A stretch of 12,916 nucleotides of DNA. Source: Candidatus Woesearchaeota archaeon (lineage in GTDB: Archaea; Nanobdellota; Nanobdellia; Woesearchaeales; GW2011-AR9). Positions 6,821 to 11,978 of the stretch are shown here, piece by piece. A model generated the notes under the pieces. That model was not told the origin of the DNA, did not search any database, and worked only from the letters and a program-made list of their open reading frames with translations. Position numbers and translations under genes: made by a program. Position 1 is the first letter of the stretch, and each line of letters starts with the position of its first letter. Location of the stretch: NCBI GenBank assembly GCA_016188105.1, contig JACPIL010000040.1, positions 1 through 12,916 of the forward strand, written 5' to 3'.

Positions 6821-8005
6821 TCAAACTATCTGTAACAATTCAATAGCCACGCCTATACTGAACAATAGTATCAGTAGGGAACCAAGAAAGGTGTGCCGCG
6901 GTAAGGAATATTCTGGAACCCTTTCTCCCTGTGTTCGTGCTTTCCAAAAAGTGAAAATAATCAGGATCACTTGTAACCCTCCCGCCACCGCTCCGGTAAG
7001 AGCAATAATACTGATGAAGGTCGAGAGGGAAAATAAAGTAATTGTCAGGGGGATAAAAAAAGTAAGAATCAAAGCAGAAGAATGGCGCAAAGCATAATCA
7101 TATTCATACATCTCGATCAGGGCTGTACCCAGGGTAAGGAATGAAGTGAACATGGCTAGAACCGCAATAAGGTTAGCAAATATTCCTAATACTGGTGAAG
7201 AATAGATGCTTAAAGCTACGGTAGCTATGCGTTGATTGGGTTCTAGAACTTCAAAATTATCTAATCCAATAACCCCCACTACTACGGCAGCAAAAAGAAG
7301 ATAGAGAAAGATCGGAATGAGGGAACCAATGATTAACACTTTTTTCATCTTTTCTTTTTGTGGTTCAATCACTTCCTGCACTTCCGGGACCGCAGGCAAT
7401 CCCATCAGGGCGAATAAAATTACACCATAAGGTGCAAAAAATTTTGCGAAATTCAATGTGGTTAGATTATCCACAGTAATATTTTGGTAAGAAACCACCG
7501 TAATAATGAGGATAATGAAGATCAGTAATCCCATCAGTAAAAAATCTACTGTCCCCGTCGCTTTAACCCCTCTGTAAATAATAAAGAAGCCAATCAGAAA
7601 ACAAACTGCCGTGTACAACAGAGGATGCCCCCAATGAAAAATTGCGGCTACGGTTTCTCCTAGACCGATTAAGTATGCCGTTAACGCACCATAAATAGAA
7701 AAGATCATCGAGAACATCATCAATCGTTTTCCCCAGGGACCGAGATATTTTTCTGCATAACCAGTTAACTGATGTTGCTTCTTGGTTCGCAGAATTATTT
7801 CTCCTGCCATAAGATTAACTAAGAGAAGAGAAAGCCCCAATATAACCGTTAAAATAAACCCAAAGAGCAAACCGCTTTGAGCTATGACGTAGGGAATAGC
7901 TAGGATCCCTGCACCTACAATAGCGCCGAGTAATGTTCCGATGCCAATAAGGGTTTTATGCTGAGATAAGAAACTAGTTTCTGGCGCGCCTCTTTTTTTG
8001 AACAT
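6821..8005 (-). CDS. Aromatic amino-acid permease-type transporter (HAAAP/APC superfamily)
   Basis: A 394-residue polytopic membrane protein with about eleven hydrophobic helices. The first helix carries LLGAIVGAGILAIPYVIAQSG (21 residues starting near 25; key residues G27, G31, G33, P38), the glycine-rich unwound-helix signature of the APC superfamily and especially the tyrosine/tryptophan permease (Trp_Tyr_perm) branch. Length matches that family (about 400). It should import an amino acid with protons or sodium; aromatic specificity is inference. A TATA box at 8029-8036 lies about 28 bp before the ATG, so it is probably leaderless. It is not cotranscribed with the tRNA genes; three CCACT-N-G elements lie in the shared upstream region. 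The stop is followed by a weak hairpin (6794-6814) before the next operon. Confidence 0.8.
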   Translation of the reverse strand: MFKKRGAPETSFLSQHKTLIGIGTLLGAIVGAGILAIPYVIAQSGLLFGFILTVILGLSLLLVNLMAGEIILRTKKQHQLTGYAEKYLGPWGKRLMMFSMIFSIYGALTAYLIGLGETVAAIFHWGHPLLYTAVCFLIGFFIIYRGVKATGTVDFLLMGLLIFIILIITVVSYQNITVDNLTTLNFAKFFAPYGVILFALMGLPAVPEVQEVIEPQKEKMKKVLIIGSLIPIFLYLLFAAVVVGVIGLDNFEVLEPNQRIATVALSIYSSPVLGIFANLIAVLAMFTSFLTLGTALIEMYEYDYALRHSSALILTFFIPLTITLFSLSTFISIIALTGAVAGGLQVILIIFTFWKARTQGERVPEYSLPRHTFLGSLLILLFSIGVAIELLQIV

Positions 8006-8028
8006 CGAAGAGAATTAAGTAATGAAGG

Positions 8029-8036
8029 TTTATAAT
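8029..8036 (-). promoter_or_regulatory. TATA box of the permease gene
   Basis: The minus strand reads ATTATAAA, centred about 28 bp before the ATG at 8005. There is no room for a leader, so the transcript is probably leaderless. Confidence 0.55.
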
Positions 8037-8047
8037 GATTTTGGGAA

Positions 8048-8140
8048 CCACTAGACACACCACTGGACAAATGGATTAAGGCTTAATTCTGGAAAATTTT
8101 CTTATTCTGGTCCGTATCGTCTATCCACTGGTCAACTGGA
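8048..8140. repeat. Three CCACT-N-G direct repeats between the permease and the class II tRNA gene
   Basis: CCACTAGACA at 8048-8057, CCACTGGACAAATGGA at 8060-8075 and CCACTGGTCAACTGGA at 8125-8140. The last two match at 14 of 16 positions, 65 bp apart in the same orientation. They lie between the divergent promoters of the permease and the tRNA gene, so they could be regulator-binding sites; no known operator is recognised. Confidence 0.5.
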
Positions 8141-8154
8141 CAGGTGCGGGTAGA

Positions 8155-8164
8155 AGATATAAAG
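8155..8164 (+). promoter_or_regulatory. Likely TATA box of the class II tRNA gene
   Basis: AGATATAAAG is centred about 33 bp before the tRNA 5' end, giving a start site near 8186 and a short 5' leader for RNase P to remove. A second A/T-rich candidate, TTAAAAAATA at 8168-8177, is too close unless transcription starts inside the tRNA. Confidence 0.4.
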
Positions 8165-8192
8165 CAGTTAAAAAATAAAGAAATGAAAAGTT

Positions 8193-8301
8193 GCCCACGT
8201 CGCCTAACTTGGTATGGCGAGAGTCTGAAACCCGGGCAAGAGGGTTCAGAAAACTCTTTTGTCTGTCACGGACTTTACGGGTTCAAATCCCGTCGTGGGC
8301 G
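8193..8301 (+). tRNA. Intron-bearing class II tRNA: serine-type body, anticodon GGA or GAA depending on splicing
   Basis: Acceptor GCCCACG (8193-8199) pairs with CGTGGGC (8294-8300); discriminator G73 at 8301; no encoded CCA. T arm ACGGG-TTCAAAT-CCCGT. The D arm GCC...TTGGTAT...GGC has the 3-bp stem of class II tRNAs. Anticodon stem AGAGT (8220-8224) pairs with ACTCT (8253-8257). A 19-nt variable arm (8258-8276) folds as GTCTG-TCA-CGGAC. Long variable arm plus G73 point to tRNA-Ser. The anticodon loop holds a 21-nt insert. Canonical splicing at 37/38 removes 8231-8251 and is backed by a full BHB (AGAGT/ACTCT, CTGA/TCAG, bulges AA|C and AA|A), giving loop CTGAAAA with anticodon GAA (Phe). Removing 8228-8248 instead gives CTGGAAA, anticodon GGA (Ser), but its BHB pairing is poor. 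The tRNA gene is clear; its decoding identity is not. Confidence 0.8.
8231..8251 (+). other. Intron of the class II tRNA (canonical 37/38 placement)
   Basis: 21 nt bounded by BHB bulges AA|C and AA|A, with the 4-bp helix CTGA (8225-8228) to TCAG (8246-8249) and the anticodon stem as outer helix. The serine-compatible alternative is 8228-8248, same length, three bases earlier. Confidence 0.6.
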
Positions 8302-8368
8302 TTATTATTTCTCAATACTTAATAAAAGTTTCCTAGAAATTTAAAAGGTGGGGCTGCTGGGATTTGAA

Positions 8369-8394
8369 TTTCTGAGCAACAAATCTTGTGGCTT
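8369..8394 (-). other. tRNA-Trp intron 3, in the T arm (53/54)
   Basis: 26 nt between CTGGG and TTCAAATCCCAG. BHB: outer helix TTTGA/TCAAA (5 bp), central helix TCTG/CAGA (4 bp), bulges GG|A and AA|T, and an inner hairpin with AGC/GCT and ACAA/TTGT pairs. Without its removal no T stem forms, because the bases next to TTCAAAT cannot pair with CCCAG. Confidence 0.85.
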
Positions 8395-8409
8395 CCCAGA
8401 TCAAAAGCT

Positions 8410-8457
8410 GGCTTCAAGGAAAGTCTTGTCACTGCCTTTCGGCTCAACTCTCCATTA
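8410..8457 (-). other. tRNA-Trp intron 2, anticodon loop (37/38)
   Basis: 48 nt after CTCCAG, at the usual archaeal site. Anticodon stem GGAGC/GCTTT is the outer helix; central helix CTCC/GAAG has three pairs and one C-A mismatch; bulges AG|T and CC|A. Internal pairs GGAGAG/CTTTCC and GCC-GAAA-GGC suggest a structured intron. I see no convincing C/D box pair. Confidence 0.65.
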
Positions 8458-8472
8458 CTGGAGGCTCCCATT

Positions 8473-8492
8473 TACGGCGGTAGTTTATACCT
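8473..8492 (-). other. tRNA-Trp intron 1, in the D arm (22/23)
   Basis: 20 nt. BHB: central helix CGGC (exon) to GCCG (intron), bulges AG|A and TA|A, inner hairpin GGTA-TAAAC-TACC. No outer helix, which is common for introns outside the anticodon loop. Removal leaves the D arm GTTTAATCCGGCAGAAT with a normal 9-nt loop; keeping it gives a 16-nt or longer loop. Confidence 0.8.
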
Positions 8493-8538
8493 CTGCCGGA
8501 TTAAACTACAGCCCCACAAGAAGTACAAAAAGAAGTCC

Positions 8539-8547
8539 TTTTATTAA
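8539..8547 (-). promoter_or_regulatory. TATA box of the tRNA-Trp gene
   Basis: The minus strand reads TTAATAAAA, centred 28 bp before the tRNA 5' end at 8515, so the transcript probably starts at or next to G1. Confidence 0.5.
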
Positions 8548-8566
8548 GATTTTCGTTATAGAAAGT

Positions 8567-8770
8567 TTATCTCTTCGGTTCTTCAGGAACAATAATCCAG
8601 GCAATAATGTAAGCAAGAAGTCCAATCCCCATAGAAGCCAAAGTACCAATAGCCCAAATCAATCTTACCACTACTGGATCGACATCTAAATATTCTGCGA
8701 TCCCGCCGCAGACTCCGCCAAGTACTTTGTCTCTTCTGCTGCGGTATAAACGTTTGATTGGTTTAGCCAT
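8567..8770 (-). CDS. PspC-domain small membrane protein
   Basis: 67 residues covering a single PspC domain: a basic N-terminus (KPIKRLYRSRRDKVLGGVCG), the diagnostic GGVCGGIAEYLDVDPVVVRLIW segment, then one transmembrane helix (about 38-61, LIWAIGTLASMGIGLLAYIIAWIIV) and a short charged tail. In bacteria PspC senses membrane stress with PspB; archaea often carry stand-alone short copies of unknown role. A TATA-like box at 8791-8800 lies about 26 bp before the ATG, so it is probably leaderless. It is divergent from rtcA and upstream, in the same direction, of the tRNA-Trp gene, which has its own TATA box. Confidence 0.9.
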   Translation of the reverse strand: MAKPIKRLYRSRRDKVLGGVCGGIAEYLDVDPVVVRLIWAIGTLASMGIGLLAYIIAWIIVPEEPKR

Positions 8771-8790
8771 AATAAGATAAAAACAATAAT

Positions 8791-8800
8791 TCTATTAAAA
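8791..8800 (-). promoter_or_regulatory. TATA box of the PspC-domain gene
   Basis: The minus strand carries TTTTAATAG centred about 26 bp before the ATG at 8770, predicting a leaderless transcript. Confidence 0.45.
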
Positions 8801-8823
8801 TCTTTTCTCGTAAAAAACAACAA

Positions 8824-8833
8824 TTAATAAAAA
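8824..8833 (+). promoter_or_regulatory. TATA box of rtcA
   Basis: TTAATAAAAA is centred about 27 bp before the ATG at 8855. There is no Shine-Dalgarno, so a leaderless transcript is likely. It lies back to back with the promoter of the PspC-domain gene. Confidence 0.5.
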
Positions 8834-8854
8834 CAATTAAGGAATTCTTCAATC

Positions 8855-9949
8855 ATGATCATCCTAGATGGAAATTATGGGGAAGGAGGTGGAGCCTTAG
8901 TCCGAACAGCACTAGCTCTTTCCGCGTTAACGGGACAGGAGTTCAAAGTCACCAATATCAGAGCAGGACGAGCAGATTCAGGATTGAAACCGCAGCATCT
9001 TACTGCAATTAAAACTCTGAAAGAATTCTGTCATGCGGAAATCAATAATATTGACATAGGTTCCACGGAACTTCATTTCAAGCCAGGAAAAATAAAGAAA
9101 GGAATTTACGATATTGACATAGGCACAGCTGGAAGCATCACCTTGCTTCTTCAAGCGTTGATTCTCCCCAGTTTGTTCGCCCCAGGAAAAGTCACCTTCA
9201 TCATCACCGGCGGCACCTGCGGCAAATGGCAAGCTTCTGTTGATTATTTACAGAATATTTTGTTACCGTACCTCAATCGCTTTGTAGAAAAGATCGAGAT
9301 GAAGATTCTCAAGCGCGGATATTATCCTAAAGGGCAAGGATTGATCAGATTAGAAATCAGTCCTCGCTTCAATATCCACAAATATCCATCTTTCTCTGCT
9401 TTATCGGAAGAGCTGCCCTTCAAAGTGCCTAAGTTTATCTTGCTTGAACAAGGCAAGCTGGAACAGATCCGCGGCATCGTCAATGTCTCCGCAGAATTAC
9501 AAGAGAAAGAAGTAGGGGAGAGAATTAAGAATGCGGTAGTCGGAAGTGTAAAACAATATAATGCTCCTGTCAATATCCGAGTAGAATATACCAAAGCAGA
9601 AAGTGTCGGCGGAGAAGCGTTAGTGTGGGGAATATTCAGCAAAGACGGTAAAGTTGATTATGATAATCCAGTGCTTCTGGCCGGTGACGCCTTGGTTGAA
9701 AAAAATAAAAGCTCGGAAGAGATCGGCAAAGAAGCAGCCGAAGAACTGAAGAAACAGATCGAGGCTCATGCTGCAGTAGATCATCATCTTGCAGATCAAT
9801 TGATCCAGTTCATGGGATTATTACCAGGTTCTAAGATTAAAGCCGGCGAAATAAGCAAACATGCTGAGACTAATATGTATGTGGTCGAGAAATTCCTGCC
9901 GGTAGCGTTTAAGGTAGAGAAGAATGTGGTAAGTGTGGAAGAGAAATAA
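8855..9949 (+). CDS. rtcA: RNA 3'-terminal phosphate cyclase
   Basis: 364 residues, close to the usual 340-360. RtcA converts an RNA 3'-phosphate to a 2',3'-cyclic phosphate with ATP, through an enzyme-AMP intermediate on histidine. Visible signatures: DGNYGEGGGALVRTALALS at 5-23; IRAGRADSGLKPQHL at 35-49; GTAGSITLLLQ at 90-100; RGYYPKGQG at 154-162; and DHHLADQL at 309-316, where the second histidine (H311) matches the adenylated catalytic residue of the family. The RAGRP element is altered to RAGRA. Cyclic-phosphate ends are substrates of the archaeal tRNA-splicing ligase RtcB, so its position near two intron-bearing tRNA genes may be meaningful, though no operon links them. Probably leaderless. 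Confidence 0.92.
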   Translation: MIILDGNYGEGGGALVRTALALSALTGQEFKVTNIRAGRADSGLKPQHLTAIKTLKEFCHAEINNIDIGSTELHFKPGKIKKGIYDIDIGTAGSITLLLQALILPSLFAPGKVTFIITGGTCGKWQASVDYLQNILLPYLNRFVEKIEMKILKRGYYPKGQGLIRLEISPRFNIHKYPSFSALSEELPFKVPKFILLEQGKLEQIRGIVNVSAELQEKEVGERIKNAVVGSVKQYNAPVNIRVEYTKAESVGGEALVWGIFSKDGKVDYDNPVLLAGDALVEKNKSSEEIGKEAAEELKKQIEAHAAVDHHLADQLIQFMGLLPGSKIKAGEISKHAETNMYVVEKFLPVAFKVEKNVVSVEEK

Positions 9950-9965
9950 TTTCACGAGGAAATTC

Positions 9966-9973
9966 TTATAAAG
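9966..9973 (+). promoter_or_regulatory. TATA box of the frameshifted unknown gene
   Basis: TTATAAAG, 17 bp past the rtcA stop, is centred 25 bp before the ATG at 9995. This favours that ATG over the in-frame TTG at 9980 and predicts a leaderless message. Confidence 0.55.
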
Positions 9974-9994
9974 AACTGGTTGAAATTTACTATC

Positions 9995-10803
9995 ATGGCG
10001 GTTGATGATTTAGTTACTATTGAAGGAAATCTGCTGGATGCATACAATCAGCTGCAGCCAGGTACTATGCTGCACGTTGATCAACTGACTACAGAACGAA
10101 GAACCAACAATGAATTAAGGAAACTTGGATTTTACACCGCTGATGGTGAATTGTACTCTTCCCAGTTCTGGGCTATTACTCGCCAACCACAGAACCTGAT
10201 TTTAAAACACATAGATAAACCATTTACTCAATTGAGGACAAACGGAAATTATCTGCCTAATTCTGAAGAGGCTCTCGCTTCAGTTCAGCATCCCGACACT
10301 GTTGTTATAGATCCTCACGGACTAAGATTGATCAAAGACTATGATGAGTGTGGTCACTTTGTTGTTGATCCAAGGAATCCTAAAAATCTTAATTCACAGC
10401 AAGAACTTGCTGCGATGAGAATTTTTGGTCCGGACGAAGAAAATTATGGGAAGAATCTGGAAATGTTTGCAGAAGCAGGAAAAACGCCTTGGGTGTTTGT
10501 ATTGATGCCAGACTATGTACAGAATAGTTTGAAGCAAAAAAATGCAGAATATCTTGCGCGAGCCTCTTGGCTTTTCCATTTCGATTTCAATTCACGATTC
10601 AACGCCAGTGATTGGAGTACCGGTGGTCCCTACCGCTTCCGTGGGTGCGTCAGGGGAGCGTAACGACCGAAGCTCCTGCTTTAGTAGATGTTATGTTGGC
10701 AGCGCATAAAGATGGTTTTGTCTGTGACCATTCTACACCAGAATTTGATAAGCAAATGCGTGACTTATACTTCCCTCCTCCAAAAAAAGAAGATAAAAAA
10801 TAG
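9995..10803 (+). pseudogene. Unknown protein gene with two apparent +1 frameshifts
   Basis: The frame opened by ATG 9995 (or TTG 9980) runs to a stop at 10663 and ends in an odd tail after NASD. The frame +1 from about 10611 reads IGVPVVPTASVGASG, and after the GGGG run at 10653-10656 the third frame reads GSVTTEAPALVDVML and continues to a stop at 10803 with an acidic, protein-like end (DHSTPEFDKQMRDLYF). Removing one base near 10607-10614 and one G of the GGGG run gives one continuous protein of 268 residues. No family is recognised: no signal peptide or membrane helix, with motifs such as TVVIDPHGLRLI and ASWLFHFDFNSRF. It could be a decaying gene, two sequencing indels, or a real shorter protein ending at 10663. 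Confidence 0.6.
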
Positions 10804-10806
10804 TGG

Positions 10807-10812
10807 TTTTTT
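10807..10812 (+). terminator. Oligo-T run after the frameshifted gene
   Basis: TTTTTT begins 4 nt past the stop at 10803, enough for archaeal oligo-T termination. This supports 10803 as the true end of that transcription unit. Confidence 0.4.
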
Positions 10813-10818
10813 AAAAGT

Positions 10819-10846
10819 TCAAGTGGTTCCCCAAAAAATCAAGTGG
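10819..10846 (+). repeat. Direct repeat TCAAGTGG, 20 bp apart, upstream of the zinc-ribbon/EF-1 beta operon
   Basis: Two copies at 10819-10826 and 10839-10846, about 45-70 bp before the TATA box of the operon. Spacing of two helical turns on the same face fits a regulator site. Read on the other strand they are CCACTTGA, similar to the CCACT-N-G elements at 8048-8140. Confidence 0.4.
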
Positions 10847-10890
10847 CAACGCTCGAGACCATCTCAAAAATTCACTTCATCACAAAAAAC

Positions 10891-10900
10891 TTTATAAATA
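10891..10900 (+). promoter_or_regulatory. TATA box of the zinc-ribbon/EF-1 beta operon
   Basis: TTTATAAATA is a near-ideal archaeal TATA box centred about 26 bp before the ATG at 10921, so the first gene is probably leaderless. Confidence 0.65.
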
Positions 10901-10920
10901 ACCCTAAGTCCTAGCCTCCT

Positions 10921-11088
10921 ATGCAAGCAAAAGTATGTATATCTACCAAGAAACGAATTGACAATGACGAAGGAGCAGTCACTTTTCTCTGCCCGAAGTG
11001 CGGCGACTATGAAATTGTGCGCAGTTCTTTCGCTCGGGTAAATGGGTTAAAATACACCTGCCCCTGCGGATTTGAAGGGCCTAATTAG
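10921..11088 (+). CDS. Small zinc-ribbon RNA-binding-type protein (HVO_2753/DUF1610-like)
   Basis: 55 residues, ATG at 10921, TAG at 11086-11088. It follows the plan of the archaeal zinc-ribbon protein commonly encoded next to EF-1 beta: a first knuckle region, a central F-CPKCG, an arginine-rich 'RSS' segment and a terminal YTCPCGFEGPN. Relative to the eight-cysteine form I know, it keeps only five cysteines: the first knuckle reads CIST, the RCxxCR element reads RSSFAR, and the last CPxCG is shortened by one residue to CPCG. Likely one zinc site with altered geometry. First gene of a leaderless operon; EF-1 beta starts 5 nt after its stop. A translation-related role is inferred from this pairing. 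Confidence 0.8.
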   Translation: MQAKVCISTKKRIDNDEGAVTFLCPKCGDYEIVRSSFARVNGLKYTCPCGFEGPN

Positions 11089-11093
11089 AGACC

Positions 11094-11372
11094 ATGGCCA
11101 AAGCGATTGTCACTTTCAAATTAATGCCTGAATCACCTGACGTAGATCTAGAAGCAATTAAAGTTCAAGCTCTGGAGATTGCTGAAGAAGCCGGTTCTAT
11201 CGGACAAATGCAAACCAAAATTGAACCTATTGCCTTTGGTTTGAAAGCAGTTCTTGTTCTAGCTATGTACGATGTAGATGGAGCAGATTTTGATGCCATC
11301 GCTGAAAAGATGGGCCATATTGAAGGCGTGCAGAATGCAGAAGTGGCCAAGATGGATTTGGCACTAGGATAA
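11094..11372 (+). CDS. ef1b: Archaeal translation elongation factor 1 beta (aEF-1B)
   Basis: 92 residues, the normal archaeal length, corresponding to the C-terminal guanine-exchange domain of eukaryotic EF-1 beta. It promotes GDP/GTP exchange on EF-1 alpha. Family features: the N-terminal strand IVTFKLMPESPDVDLEAIK, the central EPIAFGLKAVLVLAMYD, and the C-terminal IEGVQNAEVAKMD, giving a beta-alpha-beta ferredoxin-like fold. It sits 5 nt behind the zinc-ribbon gene and is followed 16 nt later by an unknown gene with its own Shine-Dalgarno, so three genes share the promoter at 10891-10900. Good evidence that the window is archaeal. Confidence 0.95.
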   Translation: MAKAIVTFKLMPESPDVDLEAIKVQALEIAEEAGSIGQMQTKIEPIAFGLKAVLVLAMYDVDGADFDAIAEKMGHIEGVQNAEVAKMDLALG

Positions 11373-11388
11373 AAAAGAGGTAGATAAT

Positions 11389-11790
11389 ATGGTTATTGAG
11401 AATAAGGGTCAAATTTTTGATACCTACAGAGAACATTTTAAATTGCTCAGAAGCGAGAGCTCGGATGCAGAATCAAGATTAACAGAAATTTGTAACGCTG
11501 AATACCGTCTAAAACATGGAGTAAAGATAAATGCAATTAGTTATGGTAATAAGCAATTGATTCTCTCGCCTGCCAGCCAAATTAACGATCCAGATTTTCC
11601 AGAGTTAGCAGATGAAGTTGCTCAAAATGAAGTAGTAAGACATTACAAAGGTGGATTTGAGATTGCTGTGGGCGTAAATGAAAATTACAGTGGGATTACA
11701 TACCAACTATTTGTAGAGTCTAGAGATTGTCTTGTAGATTTTGAGGCATATGCAGTACTACCTCCCAAAGTAGGAACAACCAAATTATAG
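11389..11790 (+). CDS. Unknown 133-residue protein in the EF-1 beta operon
   Basis: No family recognised. Soluble, slightly acidic, with an N-terminal helical part (about 1-40, YREHFKLLRSESSDAESRL) and a beta-rich remainder (about 46-125) in short alternating strands (INAISYGNKQLILSPAS, FEIAVGVNENYSGITYQLF). Two cysteines, at about 35 and 113, without a metal-binding pattern. The start ATG is supported by AGAGGT 6-8 nt upstream. It lies 16 nt past the EF-1 beta stop without an intervening TATA box, so it is probably cotranscribed. A T-run at 11833-11839 follows. Confidence 0.7.
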   Translation: MVIENKGQIFDTYREHFKLLRSESSDAESRLTEICNAEYRLKHGVKINAISYGNKQLILSPASQINDPDFPELADEVAQNEVVRHYKGGFEIAVGVNENYSGITYQLFVESRDCLVDFEAYAVLPPKVGTTKL

Positions 11791-11832
11791 TAATGAAGCT
11801 TTCATCCGGAAGCATACAAACCTCTGAAGTAA

Positions 11833-11839
11833 TTTTTTT
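11833..11839 (+). terminator. T-run ending the EF-1 beta operon
   Basis: TTTTTTT, 42 nt past the stop of the last gene. It lies in the loop of an 8-bp inverted repeat, GAAGCATA (11809-11816) with TATGCTTC (11858-11865), so the end of the transcript may be folded. Confidence 0.5.
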
Positions 11840-11947
11840 ATAGATTAGTTCTTCTTCTATGCTTCTGTCCAAAGTCATAATAAAAATTGTGGGTTGACTC
11901 CTATCTGGTGCAGTGGATGGATCGTGAATAGTACTCCACAACACAAC

Positions 11948-11957
11948 TTATTTATAT
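11948..11957 (+). promoter_or_regulatory. TATA box of the PEBP-family gene
   Basis: TTATTTATAT is centred about 26 bp before the ATG at 11979, predicting a leaderless transcript. Confidence 0.5.
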
Positions 11958-11978
11958 TCTTCTAACTCCCAATAATAA

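Larger units (their letters stand above)
8349..8515 (-). tRNA. tRNA-Trp(CCA) interrupted by three introns
   Basis: Four exons on the minus strand: 8515-8493, 8472-8458, 8409-8395 and 8368-8349. Joined, they give a 73-nt cloverleaf: acceptor GGGGCTG/CAGCCCC, discriminator A73, T8 A9; D stem GTTT/GAAT with loop AATCCGGCA containing G18G19 and A21; G26; anticodon stem GGAGC/GCTTT (two G-U pairs); loop CTCCAGA with U33 and anticodon CCA; variable loop TGAT; T arm CTGGG-TTCAAAT-CCCAG. CCA is not encoded. Introns of 20, 48 and 26 nt lie at about 22/23, 37/38 and 53/54. Introns 1 and 3 have complete BHB central motifs, and intron 3 also has a 5-bp outer helix. Intron 2 has one C-A mismatch in the central helix. 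A TATA-like box lies 28 bp upstream and TTTT follows the 3' end. Standard tRNA scans may miss it because the T arm is broken. Confidence 0.85.

Noticed and set aside
8258..8276. The variable region of the class II tRNA as a second intron in a tRNA-Phe
   Set aside because: No BHB with 4-bp helix and 3-nt bulges could be placed there that leaves a 4-5 nt variable loop; the segment forms a clean 5-bp class II arm, and the D arm and G73 are also serine-type.
8144..8344. Plus-strand open frame across the class II tRNA gene
   Set aside because: It is read through the tRNA itself, which explains the sequence fully.
8410..8425. AAGGAAAGTC on the plus strand, resembling a conserved RNase P RNA element
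   Set aside because: No matching partner element or overall RNase P architecture; the stretch is intron 2 of the minus-strand tRNA-Trp.
8410..8457. Possible C/D-box guide RNA inside tRNA-Trp intron 2
   Set aside because: Some archaeal tRNA-Trp introns carry one, but this intron is only 48 nt and lacks a convincing C box with a CTGA D box.
8348..8689. Plus-strand open frame over the tRNA-Trp and PspC genes
   Set aside because: Antisense to a structured tRNA and to a clear PspC domain; no start signals.
11791..11830. C/D-box small RNA (TAATGAAG ... CTGA)
   Set aside because: The C-box match is weak, the spacing is too short and no internal D'/C' pair is present.
11720..11944. Minus-strand open frame of 74 codons
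   Set aside because: Overlaps the end of the plus-strand gene at 11389-11790 and the following terminator; no ribosome site or TATA box and no recognisable domain.
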